Of a stretch of 64,000 bases of DNA, positions 32,203 through 41,526 are shown one piece after another (the stretch's first letter is position 1; every line of letters begins with the position of its first letter). The position numbers and the translations under genes are program-made. The stretch lies in assembly GCA_026390165.1 (NCBI GenBank), contig JAPLGM010000011.1, positions 1 through 64,000 of the forward strand. Reading direction: 5' to 3'. Source of the DNA: Campylobacterales bacterium (GTDB lineage: Bacteria > Campylobacterota > Campylobacteria > Campylobacterales > Sulfurimonadaceae). The notes beneath the pieces are model-generated. The model worked only from the letters and a program-made list of their open reading frames with translations, was not told the DNA's origin and ran no database searches.

Positions 32203-34112
32203 ACAAATTTAAGAACGCTGGACTTGCAACGAAGCTTTTCATTGCCCTTGTGAGTGGAGGGTCTATCCTCATTTTAATCTTGCTTCTCTCCACCTATCTT
32301 ATCATTCGAGACACTACCTTAGATGCGGAAGAGCAAAAAGCCCATTTACTCCTCGATACCGTCGATAAATCGGTTGCAGTTTCCCTATTTTTGGGGATTA
32401 TCCCCTCTATTGATGAAAAGCTCAGCACCCTTACACGGCTTGAAGAGGTAAAAAACATCACATTAATCAACGAAGAGGGAAAGGTACTCTATTCGTATCA
32501 CGCGCATAACCCCTCCAATGTTTATGCCGTTTCCGTCACTAAAACACTTTTTAAACCCAATAGTATGAGTCCCATAGGGGTTATATCCCTTACCTATTCG
32601 GGAAGAACAGTGGATGAAACAATGTATTATTTCTATCTTCTTTTAGGATTGATTAGTATCGTCTCTGTCCTCGCATTTGGACTCATGACATCATGGATCA
32701 GAAACCTCCTCCTTCCTATCAAAAAGATCGCTAGGGAACTGCATAATTACACCCCAGGGGAGATGCTACATTTCAATATAGACTCAGCTCAACGTGAATT
32801 TTTAGATATTACCCATGCTTTTAATGTGATGCAAAAAAGCGTCCAAAATTATTCGGAAATGATAAAAACCATTAACCAAAATTTGGCACAAACCGTCAAA
32901 GAAAAAACGAAAGAGCTCACAAAGAATCTTTATCACGACACATTAACCGCTCTTCCGAACCGATTAAAACTTCAAGAAGATTTAGCCCTTTACCCAAAAA
33001 ACACCGTTGCTATCTTCAATATTGACGATTTCAAAGAGGTTAACGACTTTTTCGGAATCGATGCGGGAGATGAGCTACTGCACCAAGTAGCCTATTGGCT
33101 TGGTGAGATAAAACTGTACCCCTACCGTATCGGAGGGGATGAGTTTGCTGCCATTCTCCCTCGTAACCGTTCAGGAAAAGCTATTCAAAAAGAGATTGCC
33201 CTCTTGCTCTCCAAATTTAGAGAAAAGAATTTTATTATCGGAGACGAGAGCGTTCACCTTCGAGCGACAATAGGGGTAGCCATCGAGAGTTCTAAACCAT
33301 TGATTCATGCCGATATTGCCCTCAATAAAGCCCGTGATCTTAAAAAAACCTATTCCATCTATGATTCCAGTGAAGGGGTTGAAGAGCAATACAAAACCAA
33401 TATTGCCATGTCCGCCCAAATACGTCAAGCCCTTATCGAGCACCGTATTGTTTGCCAATACCAACCCATTGTGAACTGTAAAACGGGGCTCACCGACAAA
33501 TATGAGACCTTAGTACGAATTGCTCGCGAGGATGGGACCCTTATCCCTCCCAACGATTTCTTACCCATTGCCCAAAAAACCAAACTTTATTCCAATATCA
33601 CCCAAGAGGTCATCTATCAAGCCTGCCATACGTTTAGCAATCGTACCGAGCACTTTTCCATTAATCTCTCTAGCAGTGACATTATGGATCCCTATATCGT
33701 CAGTAGCATAGAGAGGATTTTAAAACAGACAGGAACTGCCAACCGTGTTGTTTTTGAGATACTTGAATCAGAGGGGATTGAGAACTTCGAAGAGGTTGCC
33801 TCTTTTATCACCCGAATGAAAAAGCTAGGAGCCGCTATTGCTATTGATGATTTTGGGAGTGGCTATTCAAACTTTGAGAACATTCTTAAGCTTAATGTGG
33901 ATTTTTTAAAAATTGATGGCTCACTCATCCGTAATATCGATCAAAACTCACGTCATCGTATTGTTGTTGCATCCATCGTTGATTTTGCACACCGTATCGG
34001 TATTGAGACCATAGCAGAATTTGTTTCAAGTGAGGAGATACTCACAATCGTCACAGAACTGGGGATTACCTACTCGCAAGGGTACCATACGGGGAAACCC
34101 CAGTTTCTCTAG
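32199..34112 (+). CDS. Membrane GGDEF-EAL protein of the TonB/YfiR operon
   Basis: The 637-residue protein has helices at about 12-34 and 145-167 bounding a periplasmic domain of about 110 residues, as in YfiN-type CHASE8 cyclases, then a HAMP-like stretch, a GGDEF domain (YRIGGDEFAAIL) and an EAL domain with Y-E-T-L-V-R, INLSSSDI, FEILESEGIEN, IAIDDFGSGYSN and LKIDGSLIR. All catalytic motifs appear present apart from the E-T-L form of the signature. Output is probably controlled by the YfiR-like protein encoded before it. Confidence 0.9.
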   Translation: MNKFKNAGLATKLFIALVSGGSILILILLLSTYLIIRDTTLDAEEQKAHLLLDTVDKSVAVSLFLGIIPSIDEKLSTLTRLEEVKNITLINEEGKVLYSYHAHNPSNVYAVSVTKTLFKPNSMSPIGVISLTYSGRTVDETMYYFYLLLGLISIVSVLAFGLMTSWIRNLLLPIKKIARELHNYTPGEMLHFNIDSAQREFLDITHAFNVMQKSVQNYSEMIKTINQNLAQTVKEKTKELTKNLYHDTLTALPNRLKLQEDLALYPKNTVAIFNIDDFKEVNDFFGIDAGDELLHQVAYWLGEIKLYPYRIGGDEFAAILPRNRSGKAIQKEIALLLSKFREKNFIIGDESVHLRATIGVAIESSKPLIHADIALNKARDLKKTYSIYDSSEGVEEQYKTNIAMSAQIRQALIEHRIVCQYQPIVNCKTGLTDKYETLVRIAREDGTLIPPNDFLPIAQKTKLYSNITQEVIYQACHTFSNRTEHFSINLSSSDIMDPYIVSSIERILKQTGTANRVVFEILESEGIENFEEVASFITRMKKLGAAIAIDDFGSGYSNFENILKLNVDFLKIDGSLIRNIDQNSRHRIVVASIVDFAHRIGIETIAEFVSSEEILTIVTELGITYSQGYHTGKPQFL

Positions 34113-34130
34113 CCCCTAACCTCAGCTGTC

Positions 34131-35873
34131 TTAACTCCCAAATCCACTTTTAAAGTTCTCCTTTTGGACAACAATCTGCTTTTGTTTCTCTTTACGCACC
34201 GTATCTTTTTCAACAAATATCTTTTCCCTCGTTTTAGGATCCATCTCGGTGTAATACATCACCGCCGAATAGGTTCCTGGGGTCGGGGTAAACACTTGAG
34301 CTTGTTCCGGATTCATCTTGAGTTCATTGGTCGTAAAATTTTTCAGATCGTGCATATCTTTTTCCGTACATCCGGGATGAGCCGCGATGAGATAATAGGT
34401 CAAAAACTGCTTTTTCCCCTCTTCACGATTGAGCTGATCGTAGAGCTTTTTAAAATCAACGAGGGTTTGCTTGCCGGGTTTATTCATTAGATGAAGGACG
34501 TGATCGGACGTATGTTCGGGGGCTACTTTCATCTGCCCTGAGATGTGATGCTTGACCATCTCTTTAAGATAGTCGTACCCTTGCCGTTTGTCCTCATTGA
34601 TAAGATCATAGCGCACCCCTGAAGCGACAAACGCTTTTTTAACCCCCCGTACTTCACGCAAACGTCGTAAGAGGTTGATAATACGGGTATGATCCACTTT
34701 CATCGATTTGCACAGATGGGTATCATCGACACACCGCTGATGGGCGCACGTACCGTGTTTGAGTTTTTTGTTGCACTCATAGCCGTACATATTCGCCGTA
34801 GGACCTCCGACATCACTGATAATCCCTTTGAAATCCTTGTACTGTGTAAACTGTGTCGCTTCCGCCAAAATCGACGTTTCACTTCTAGTACGTATAGTAC
34901 GCCCTTGATGAACACCGATGGCACAAAAATTACACTCTCCCCAACACCCCTGATGGGTCATAATGGAGAACTTGATCGTTTCCAAACATTTCACCTCTCC
35001 TTGGGGACGGTGATAGGGGTGGAGTTCACGGGTAAAGGGCAATGCCGATACGGCGTCCATCTCATTCTCATCGAGATAATCCGCAGGGGGATTTTGGATA
35101 GAGTACCGTCCATCTACCTCTTGACATAATCCCATCGCACTTATTGGATCATTGTGATCATAAAACGCATCAAAAAGATCGATGTATCTCTCTTTATTCT
35201 CCAAACACTCTTTATGAGAAGGCAACGTCAAGTATCCCTCTTTCGGTTCTTTGGCAATATAACAGACACCTCGAATATCGTAGGGTGAAGTTCCATCTTC
35301 CAACGCTTTTGGAAGGGCGATAATCGCCCCCTCCCCCATCCCGTAAATCAAAAAGTCAGCTTTGGCATCAAAAAGGATAGGCTTGCGGAGTTTGTTACTC
35401 CAATAGTCATAATGGGTCACACGGCGTAAACTCGCCTCAATTCCCCCTAAAACAATCGGAACGGTATCTTTAAAATATTGACGGATAAGATTCGTATAGA
35501 CAAGGACGGCACGGTCAGGGCGCTTGTTATTAACCCCTCCGGGGGTGTAATCATCGTTGTTGCGGAATTTTTTGGTCGCCGTATAGTTGGAGACCATCGA
35601 ATCGACACTGCCGCCACTCACCCCCCAAAAGAGTCTCGGCTCTCCTAGACGCTTAATATCGACATCGCTGGTAATATCAGGCTGTCCGATAATACCGACA
35701 CGATACCCCTCACGCTCCAAGATTCGCCCTACCGCTGCTATACCGATAAAGGGGGAATCAATATAGGCATCCCCATTGACAAGGATAACATCGCACACAT
35801 CCCACCCTCGCGCATCCATCTCAGCACGGGTTGTGGGTAAAAATCGGAAAGTGTCTGAAGTAATAATTTTCAT
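34131..35873 (-). CDS. YgiQ-family radical SAM protein
   Basis: The 580-residue protein has the B12-binding-like N-terminal domain ([36 protein letters not shown]) and the radical SAM cluster motif C-x3-C-x2-C in GCWGECNFCAIGVHQG, followed by ISDVGGPTANMYG and KVAPEHTSDHVL, as in YgiQ (UPF0313). The reaction is unknown. The first about 48 codons occur again, nearly identical, at 40879-41035. Confidence 0.93.
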   Translation of the reverse strand: MKIITSDTFRFLPTTRAEMDARGWDVCDVILVNGDAYIDSPFIGIAAVGRILEREGYRVGIIGQPDITSDVDIKRLGEPRLFWGVSGGSVDSMVSNYTATKKFRNNDDYTPGGVNNKRPDRAVLVYTNLIRQYFKDTVPIVLGGIEASLRRVTHYDYWSNKLRKPILFDAKADFLIYGMGEGAIIALPKALEDGTSPYDIRGVCYIAKEPKEGYLTLPSHKECLENKERYIDLFDAFYDHNDPISAMGLCQEVDGRYSIQNPPADYLDENEMDAVSALPFTRELHPYHRPQGEVKCLETIKFSIMTHQGCWGECNFCAIGVHQGRTIRTRSETSILAEATQFTQYKDFKGIISDVGGPTANMYGYECNKKLKHGTCAHQRCVDDTHLCKSMKVDHTRIINLLRRLREVRGVKKAFVASGVRYDLINEDKRQGYDYLKEMVKHHISGQMKVAPEHTSDHVLHLMNKPGKQTLVDFKKLYDQLNREEGKKQFLTYYLIAAHPGCTEKDMHDLKNFTTNELKMNPEQAQVFTPTPGTYSAVMYYTEMDPKTREKIFVEKDTVRKEKQKQIVVQKENFKSGFGS

Positions 35874-36013
35874 GCCAGAAGTGTACGGTGTAAACTCTTA
35901 ATAAAAGACTATCCAACACGGGTTAATCTTGATTTAGCCTCTTTAATCAACTATTTTAACATTTTGGCATACAATAAGCTCAGATATTGCCTAAAGTCTG
36001 AAGGTTTGCCATT

Positions 36014-38500
36014 GTGAGATATATTATTCTAGCATTATTCCTCGTTACATTTATCGAAGCGCAAGAGCTAAAAAAAGTTTCGCTCCAACTCTTATGGAAG
36101 CACCAGTTCGAGTTCGCCGGTTATTACATGGCAAAAGAGAAAGGATTTTACAAAGAGGCGGGATTGGATGTTGAACTTATCGAATACGAATTCGGAACCG
36201 ATATTGCACAAAATGTCTCCAAACGCCATACCGATTTCGGAGTGGGAAGTTCTGCCGTTATCTTGGATAAAATCAACGGATTGGATGTTTATCTTCTGAT
36301 GCCAACCCTTCAGACCTCCCCTTTTGTACTGATGAGCAAAAAACGTCCCGACATTAAAACCGTCGCCGATTTAAAAGGAAAAAAAATCATGTTCACCCCC
36401 AATCAGGTGACCATGGCTTCGCTTGATGCAATGCTCACAGTCAATCATATCTCAAACCGTGATTACATCCACCAAGCACACAGTTTCAATGTTCAAGATT
36501 TAATCGATGAAAAAACCGATGCAATGAGCGCATACCTCTCCAACGAACCGTATCATATGATCGAAAAAAAGATACCTTACACCATTTTCAACCCTTCCGA
36601 CTTTGGATTTAACTTTTACGATGATATCCTCTTTACCTCGTATAAGCTGTACCAAGAAGATCCAGAAATGGTTCAAAAATTTTATCAAGCAACCCAAAAA
36701 GGGTGGGAATATGCATTCAATCACATCGATGAGAGCGCACAAGTCATCTTTGATAAATATAATACCCAAAACAAGAGCTTAAAACATTTGCATTTTGAAG
36801 CAAATGAGCTCAAACGAATTAGCCATTTCGGTTCCAACGAATACGGAAAATTCAAACCTGAAATTCTTCAGCAGATTATTCAAACCTACAATCTCCTCAA
36901 TATTTCAAAGTCAACGGTTGATATCCAAAAAATGGTTTATCCGGATGCCCTCTATGTCGAAAGTTCCATCGACTATATTCTCTTATGGAAAATAGTGGGA
37001 GGAGTTTTTGCCCTTTTTATCGCATTGTATTACTGGAATCGTAAACTCAGTAAACTTAATCACGAAATCCAAAGTAGCAAAAAAAAGGTAATGGTACTAC
37101 TTGACAATGCAGGTCAGGGATTTTTATCCTTCTCCACCGATTTCAAAATCGATGAAGAGCATTCCAAAGAGTGTCTTAAGTATTTGGGAGAGAACATTAC
37201 CCATCGCAATATCACCGATCTCCTCTTTCAAGACCAAAGTAAAAAAGAGTTTTTTACCAATACGTTAATCGTTGCATTACAAGAAAAAAATGTTCTCTCT
37301 CAAAATGCAATCCTTTCACTTTTACCGAATCTGATTCTACTGAATAAAAGAGCCTTGCGTCTTGAATACAAAATTATTGATACTGATAAAATCATGATGA
37401 TTATCACCAATATTTCAGAGCAGAAAAAACTCGAAAGAAAGATTAAAAAAGAGCAAGAGATACTCAAAATGATTGTTGCTGTCGTGAGTGAAAGTGACGT
37501 ATTTTACGATGCAAAAAAAGATTTTACCTTTTTTACCGATCAATCCAAAACTCTTATTGATATGAGTAAGACAGCTTTGCACAACGTTACCATTCTTTAT
37601 CGTATCATACACACGTACAAGGGGACCTTTTCACAACTGTATATGATCGAAACCGTCAATTTTCTCCATAAAGTAGAAAATGACCTCTCAAAAATGATAA
37701 AACAACCGATCGAAAAGAACGATGAGCTTATCACATTCTTAGAGGAGTGTGACTTTAAAACAAGTTTTCACAAAGATTTGGAAGTAATACGCGAATTTCT
37801 CGGAGACGAATTTTTGGAAAAAGAAAATTTTGTTCAAATCGATATTGGTGATATTCACTCTCTCCAAGAAAAAATCACCCGTATTTTCAACGATCAGGCG
37901 TATACTACACCCGAATGTACTGATGTATTAACCTATATTCAAAGCTTATCAACACAAAAATTATCCACTTTGTTGAAACCTTACGTCCATTTCACGCAAC
38001 AATTAGGTGAAAGACTGAATAAAGAGCTATACGATTTAGAGATTGTCGGTGACAACGACATCACGGTCTCAGATACTCTCAAACCTTTTATTAAATCACT
38101 GATTCATGTATTTAGAAACAGTATCGATCACGGGATAGAAGAGGCTCAAACACGCCTTGAAAAGAATAAAGACGAAAAAGGTTCTATCAGCTGTAGTTTT
38201 AAAAGAGAAAATGATACACTTCATCTCATTATCTCGGATGACGGTGCGGGACTTGATGCCGATAAAATCAAACTAAAACTTCGTGATCAAGGGTTAGAGA
38301 CACAATTGCTTACCGACGCAGAGCTCTATCTCCATATTTTTGATGATAATTTTTCGACCAAAGAGGATATTTCCACTATTTCTGGTCGCGGTATCGGTTT
38401 GGGAGCGGTAAAAAATGAACTCGAAAAACAAGGTGGAAGAGTAGAGATAAATTCAAAAAAAGATGTCGGAACAACATTTGAATTTATTCTACCTGCATAA
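36014..38500 (+). CDS. NMT1-type sensor fused to a CheA-like kinase
   Basis: The 828-residue protein has a GTG start and a signal peptide (RYIILALFLVTFIEA). Residues about 20-310 are an NMT1/THI5-like periplasmic solute-binding domain (VSLQLLWKHQFEFAGYYMAKEKGFYKEAGLDVELIEY, read in parts). A membrane helix follows at about 322-342, then a PAS-like region to about 470, an HPt-like domain with His533 in IIHTYKG, a linker and a HATPase_c domain with N box HVFRNSIDHGIEEA (about 697), DDGAGLD (741) and GRGIGLGAV (792). The usual CheA dimer and CheW-like domains are not evident. It should phosphorylate the CheY-like protein at 39005 in response to a small thiamine-precursor-like or other ligand; the ligand is inference. 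Confidence 0.85.
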   Translation: MRYIILALFLVTFIEAQELKKVSLQLLWKHQFEFAGYYMAKEKGFYKEAGLDVELIEYEFGTDIAQNVSKRHTDFGVGSSAVILDKINGLDVYLLMPTLQTSPFVLMSKKRPDIKTVADLKGKKIMFTPNQVTMASLDAMLTVNHISNRDYIHQAHSFNVQDLIDEKTDAMSAYLSNEPYHMIEKKIPYTIFNPSDFGFNFYDDILFTSYKLYQEDPEMVQKFYQATQKGWEYAFNHIDESAQVIFDKYNTQNKSLKHLHFEANELKRISHFGSNEYGKFKPEILQQIIQTYNLLNISKSTVDIQKMVYPDALYVESSIDYILLWKIVGGVFALFIALYYWNRKLSKLNHEIQSSKKKVMVLLDNAGQGFLSFSTDFKIDEEHSKECLKYLGENITHRNITDLLFQDQSKKEFFTNTLIVALQEKNVLSQNAILSLLPNLILLNKRALRLEYKIIDTDKIMMIITNISEQKKLERKIKKEQEILKMIVAVVSESDVFYDAKKDFTFFTDQSKTLIDMSKTALHNVTILYRIIHTYKGTFSQLYMIETVNFLHKVENDLSKMIKQPIEKNDELITFLEECDFKTSFHKDLEVIREFLGDEFLEKENFVQIDIGDIHSLQEKITRIFNDQAYTTPECTDVLTYIQSLSTQKLSTLLKPYVHFTQQLGERLNKELYDLEIVGDNDITVSDTLKPFIKSLIHVFRNSIDHGIEEAQTRLEKNKDEKGSISCSFKRENDTLHLIISDDGAGLDADKIKLKLRDQGLETQLLTDAELYLHIFDDNFSTKEDISTISGRGIGLGAVKNELEKQGGRVEINSKKDVGTTFEFILPA

Positions 38501-38521
38501 TATTCACGTAGAAGGAAAAAA

Positions 38522-39004
38522 ATGATTTTAGATGCTTTGATTTTACAAACAAAACTGCTACTCCAAGATGACATGGGAATAACGGTCAACAGTGTCCAAA
38601 GTGAGAGAGGCTTAATCAACAAGTTAAATATGAAAAACTATACCTCCATGATCGGAACAGGAGGAAAGTTGAGCCTGTTGGTCATCATAAGTTTTGATAA
38701 CAGTATGATAGATAAGCTCGTTGATCTCTTTATGGACGGAGTGGAAATTGATTCCGATGAAGTGCTAGAGATCAAAGACAGTGTTGCCGGAGAGATGATA
38801 AACACCCTCATGGGTCTTGCCCTCCCAACCTTTCCGGGACGTGGCAAAGGGGTAACGATCACCCCACCAATTACCATCAACGATGCTAGCACTATCTCAA
38901 AGCATAAAAGTTCTACCATAGCAACCGCTGAGATTAACACCAATTTTGGTCAATTCAGCATCAGTATTATTGATTCAAAAAATTCAAACTCGCAGGAGAA
39001 GTAA
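38522..39004 (+). CDS. CheX-like CheY phosphatase
   Basis: The 160-residue protein contains IKDSVAGEMINTLMGLALP, with the E-x-x-N signature (Glu91, Asn94) by which CheX/CheC phosphatases dephosphorylate CheY-P. GAAGGA precedes the ATG. It lies between the kinase and response regulator genes and should act as the off-switch of that relay. Confidence 0.8.
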   Translation: MILDALILQTKLLLQDDMGITVNSVQSERGLINKLNMKNYTSMIGTGGKLSLLVIISFDNSMIDKLVDLFMDGVEIDSDEVLEIKDSVAGEMINTLMGLALPTFPGRGKGVTITPPITINDASTISKHKSSTIATAEINTNFGQFSISIIDSKNSNSQEK

Positions 39005-39406
39005 ATGTTAAAAGTACTAGTGGTCGATGATTCTCTGATTATTCGGAAAAAACTTTCAAAACTTATCGAAAATCTTGGGCACACGGTGGTATGCGACGCC
39101 AAAACGGGACAAGAAGCAATCGAAGCGTACGCTGCACATAAACCCGACCTTGTAAGCATGGACATCACCATGCCCGATATGGATGGTATTACCGCTGTCA
39201 AAAATATTATCAAAGATCATCACGATGCTAAAATCATTATGGTCACCTCCCACGGTCAAGAAGATATGGTCATCAAATCAATTCAAGCGGGTGCAGTGGG
39301 ATATATCCTTAAACCGCTTACTCAAGAAAAATTAGCTCAAGCGATAGGGGAAGTATTCATAGAGTATGCTGTAGAAGAGTCCGATTTGCTTGATGATGAG
39401 ATATAA
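39005..39406 (+). CDS. CheY-like single-domain response regulator
   Basis: The 133-residue receiver begins LKVLVVDDSLIIRKKLSKLIE with Asp8/Asp9, the phosphorylated Asp53 in SMDITMPDMDG, the Thr in MVTSHGQ and the Lys in LKPLT. The C-terminal 10 residues are acidic. The ATG follows the cheX stop directly, with AGGAGA in the end of cheX. Confidence 0.92.
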   Translation: MLKVLVVDDSLIIRKKLSKLIENLGHTVVCDAKTGQEAIEAYAAHKPDLVSMDITMPDMDGITAVKNIIKDHHDAKIIMVTSHGQEDMVIKSIQAGAVGYILKPLTQEKLAQAIGEVFIEYAVEESDLLDDEI

Positions 39407-39418
39407 AAGGGATCTGAT

Positions 39419-40351
39419 ATGCAAGAAAACAGACTCTTTGAAGCATTATTGGATGTTATCCCCTTTGCCGCGTATGCCGTAGATATTGAAACCTATGAGA
39501 TTGTTTACGCCAACAAGCGGATGAGTGAAAATATGTATGCCCCCAGAGAGAATTTTTGCTGGAAAAAACTCTACGGACAAAATGAGGTATGTAGCTGGTG
39601 TACCATCTCAGAGCTCAAACAACGACACAAAATATACAAAAGCGAAAAACTGATTAATAATTTTTTTGATGAGGGAAATGATAAATGGTTCCAAGGCTAC
39701 GATGAACTTGTCCGATGGCCTGATGGACGAACCGTAAAATATTCGATCTCGGTCGATATAACCGAACAAAAAGAGATTCAAGCGTCAATGATTAAAACCA
39801 ATACTAAGCTTGCCATTCAAAGTAAAAAACTCAAAGAAGCAAATCAAAAATTGGAATATTTGGCAACCAAAGATTATCTCACGGGTATCAATAATCGAGG
39901 AAACTTTTTCAAACTTTCAATCGATATGCTGGAACGCTCGATGCAGGAGGGTCTACAGATGTATATTGCGATGCTCGATATTGACCATTTCAAAACCCTC
40001 AACGACCATTTTGGGCACAACACCGGAGATGCCGCACTGATTGAATTTTCTAAAAAAGTTAACGAAAACCTTGATGAATCGGATATTTTTGGACGGATAG
40101 GAGGAGAAGAATTTGCCCTATCGTTATTAAGTGAAGATCAAGAGGGGACACTGAAAAAATTAGATGCTCTACGAGAAGCTATTTCACAGATCGTTCTCAC
40201 TAAAGATGACAATACGATTCACTTTACCGTCAGTATCGGAGTGGCTGCCGCAACTCAATCGGATACAATTGATACTCTATTAGACCGCGCCGATCAAGAA
40301 CTCTATCATGCAAAAAATGATGGTCGAAATAAATTAAAATTTAGGCTTTGA
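39419..40351 (+). CDS. PAS-GGDEF diguanylate cyclase
   Basis: The 310-residue protein has an N-terminal PAS-like domain ([27 protein letters not shown]) carrying a cysteine set FCWKKLYGQNEVCSWC, then a coiled coil (about 122-148) and a GGDEF domain with DYLTGINNRGNFF and IGGEEFAL (about 226). No membrane helix is present. It is the probable output enzyme of the relay, raising c-di-GMP. The cysteines could hold a metal or a redox group; that is inference. Confidence 0.88.
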   Translation: MQENRLFEALLDVIPFAAYAVDIETYEIVYANKRMSENMYAPRENFCWKKLYGQNEVCSWCTISELKQRHKIYKSEKLINNFFDEGNDKWFQGYDELVRWPDGRTVKYSISVDITEQKEIQASMIKTNTKLAIQSKKLKEANQKLEYLATKDYLTGINNRGNFFKLSIDMLERSMQEGLQMYIAMLDIDHFKTLNDHFGHNTGDAALIEFSKKVNENLDESDIFGRIGGEEFALSLLSEDQEGTLKKLDALREAISQIVLTKDDNTIHFTVSIGVAAATQSDTIDTLLDRADQELYHAKNDGRNKLKFRL

Positions 40352-40352
40352 T

Positions 40353-40868
40353 ATGCTGGAAAACAAACTCTTTGAAGCGTTGCTGGATGTCATCCCCTTC
40401 GGCGCTTATGCTGTCGATATCGAAACATATGAAGTGGTTTACGCGAATAAACTGATGCGAGACAAAATGCACGCCCCAAAAGACGGCTTTTGCTGGGAAA
40501 GAATTTTCGGACAAGACGAAATTTGTACGTGGTGCAGTATCGAATCTTTGAAGATGAGAAAGCCCTTGCGTAAAGAAGAAGATAAATATATCTGCGAGTT
40601 TTTCAATGAATACGATGATCAATGGATTAAATCATACGATGAACTGATCAGCTGGCCAGATGGACGAGATGTTAAATACTCCATTTTAGTCGATATTACC
40701 GATCAAAAAGAGATACAGGGGAATATGATCAAATCCCATGCTACCCTCGCTATAAAGACAAAACAGCTCAGTATAATGAATAAAAATCTTCAAATTACAA
40801 AACTCAATCTCCAAAAAACAATTAACGAACTTGAAAAGAGACAAGAAGAATCTGAATCCAAAGAGTAA
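40353..40868 (+). CDS. PAS protein, truncated paralogue of the cyclase
   Basis: The 171-residue protein repeats the N-terminal half of the gene just before it: [47 protein letters not shown] and the [22 protein letters not shown] block (read in parts). It then ends in a coiled coil ([22 protein letters not shown]) without a GGDEF domain. It arose by tandem duplication and lost its C-terminus, close to the point where the ygiQ fragment begins. It may work as a dimerisation or sensing partner of the cyclase, or be a relict. Confidence 0.75.
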   Translation: MLENKLFEALLDVIPFGAYAVDIETYEVVYANKLMRDKMHAPKDGFCWERIFGQDEICTWCSIESLKMRKPLRKEEDKYICEFFNEYDDQWIKSYDELISWPDGRDVKYSILVDITDQKEIQGNMIKSHATLAIKTKQLSIMNKNLQITKLNLQKTINELEKRQEESESKE

Positions 40869-40878
40869 GTAACACTAT

Positions 40879-41035
40879 CCAAAATCCGCCCTACCGCTGC
40901 TATGCCGATAAAGGGGGAATCAATATAGGCATCCCCATTGACAAGGATAACATCGCACACATCCCACCCTCGCGCATCCATCTCAGCACGGGTTGTGGGT
41001 AAAAATCGGAAAGTTTCAGAAGGGTTTGTTTTCAT
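40879..41035 (-). pseudogene. Duplicated 5' fragment of ygiQ
   Basis: Bases 40879-41022 repeat 35717-35860 in the same orientation with five differences by my count, giving [20 protein letters not shown] and onward to GIAAVGRIL. The first five codons differ (KTNPS against KIITS). The frame then runs into unrelated sequence. It is a non-functional copy; the repeat brackets the five-gene relay. Confidence 0.85.
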
Positions 41036-41082
41036 AACGTGATTGTACGGTGAAATCTCTTACAGAGGGCTATACGTTACGG

Positions 41083-41088
41083 TATAAT
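41083..41088 (+). promoter_or_regulatory. -10 box right before the IscU-like gene
   Basis: TATAAT at 41083-41088 lies only 7 bases before the ATG at 41095, so a transcript from it would start at or next to the start codon. No ribosome site is visible before the ATG. Confidence 0.45.
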
Positions 41089-41094
41089 AATTTT

Positions 41095-41526
41095 ATGGAA
41101 AATAATGTAAATCAAGAGGTTATCGAGCACCTCATGCACCCAAAAAATTACGGTCCGCTCGAAAATCCAACAGGCGTTGGTGTCGGACATAGCGAAGCAA
41201 GCGGAGAGTTTGTCATTTTTTATATCGACTATGATGGCAAAACTATTACGAATGTTAGTTATGCAACCAATGGATGTCATGACACCGTCGTCTTTGGATC
41301 GATGTTTACCGAAATGATCAAGGGGGAAACGTTGGAGTATGCGTATAAAGCAGCCCAAAGACTTACCGAAAAAGTGGCACTTGGAGCTGTAAAACAACAA
41401 GCGTGTGCCCAAATGGTACTCACCTCATTCGATGCAGCGCAAATCAATCAAGAAAATAAAGCAAATGGGATGGAGGAAGAGCTTCATGCTATCGAAATTG
41501 GTATGGATTGTGAGGTAGAACTATGA
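41095..41526 (+). CDS. IscU/NifU-like scaffold lacking one ligand cysteine
   Basis: The 143-residue protein aligns with IscU: VIEHLMHPKNYGPLENP at the start, EASGEFVIFYIDYDGKTI where IscU has A-C-G-D, ATNGCHDTV for the second cysteine and QQACAQMVL for the third. The first ligand Cys is thus Ser. An additional Cys is near the C-terminus (GMDCEVEL). It may bind a cluster differently or act as an adaptor. I start at 41095; the frame is open to 41050 but without family resemblance. It overlaps the next gene (ATGA). Confidence 0.75.
   Translation: MENNVNQEVIEHLMHPKNYGPLENPTGVGVGHSEASGEFVIFYIDYDGKTITNVSYATNGCHDTVVFGSMFTEMIKGETLEYAYKAAQRLTEKVALGAVKQQACAQMVLTSFDAAQINQENKANGMEEELHAIEIGMDCEVEL

Noticed and set aside
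35965-35980. GG-N10-GC sigma-54-like element before the NMT1/CheA-like gene
   Set aside because: The TT before GC is missing and TACAAT overlaps it, so a sigma-70-type reading is equally good; too weak to list.
40790-41035. 81-codon frame as an independent gene
   Set aside because: It is a copy of the ygiQ start that runs into antisense of the PAS gene, so it is a duplication relict.
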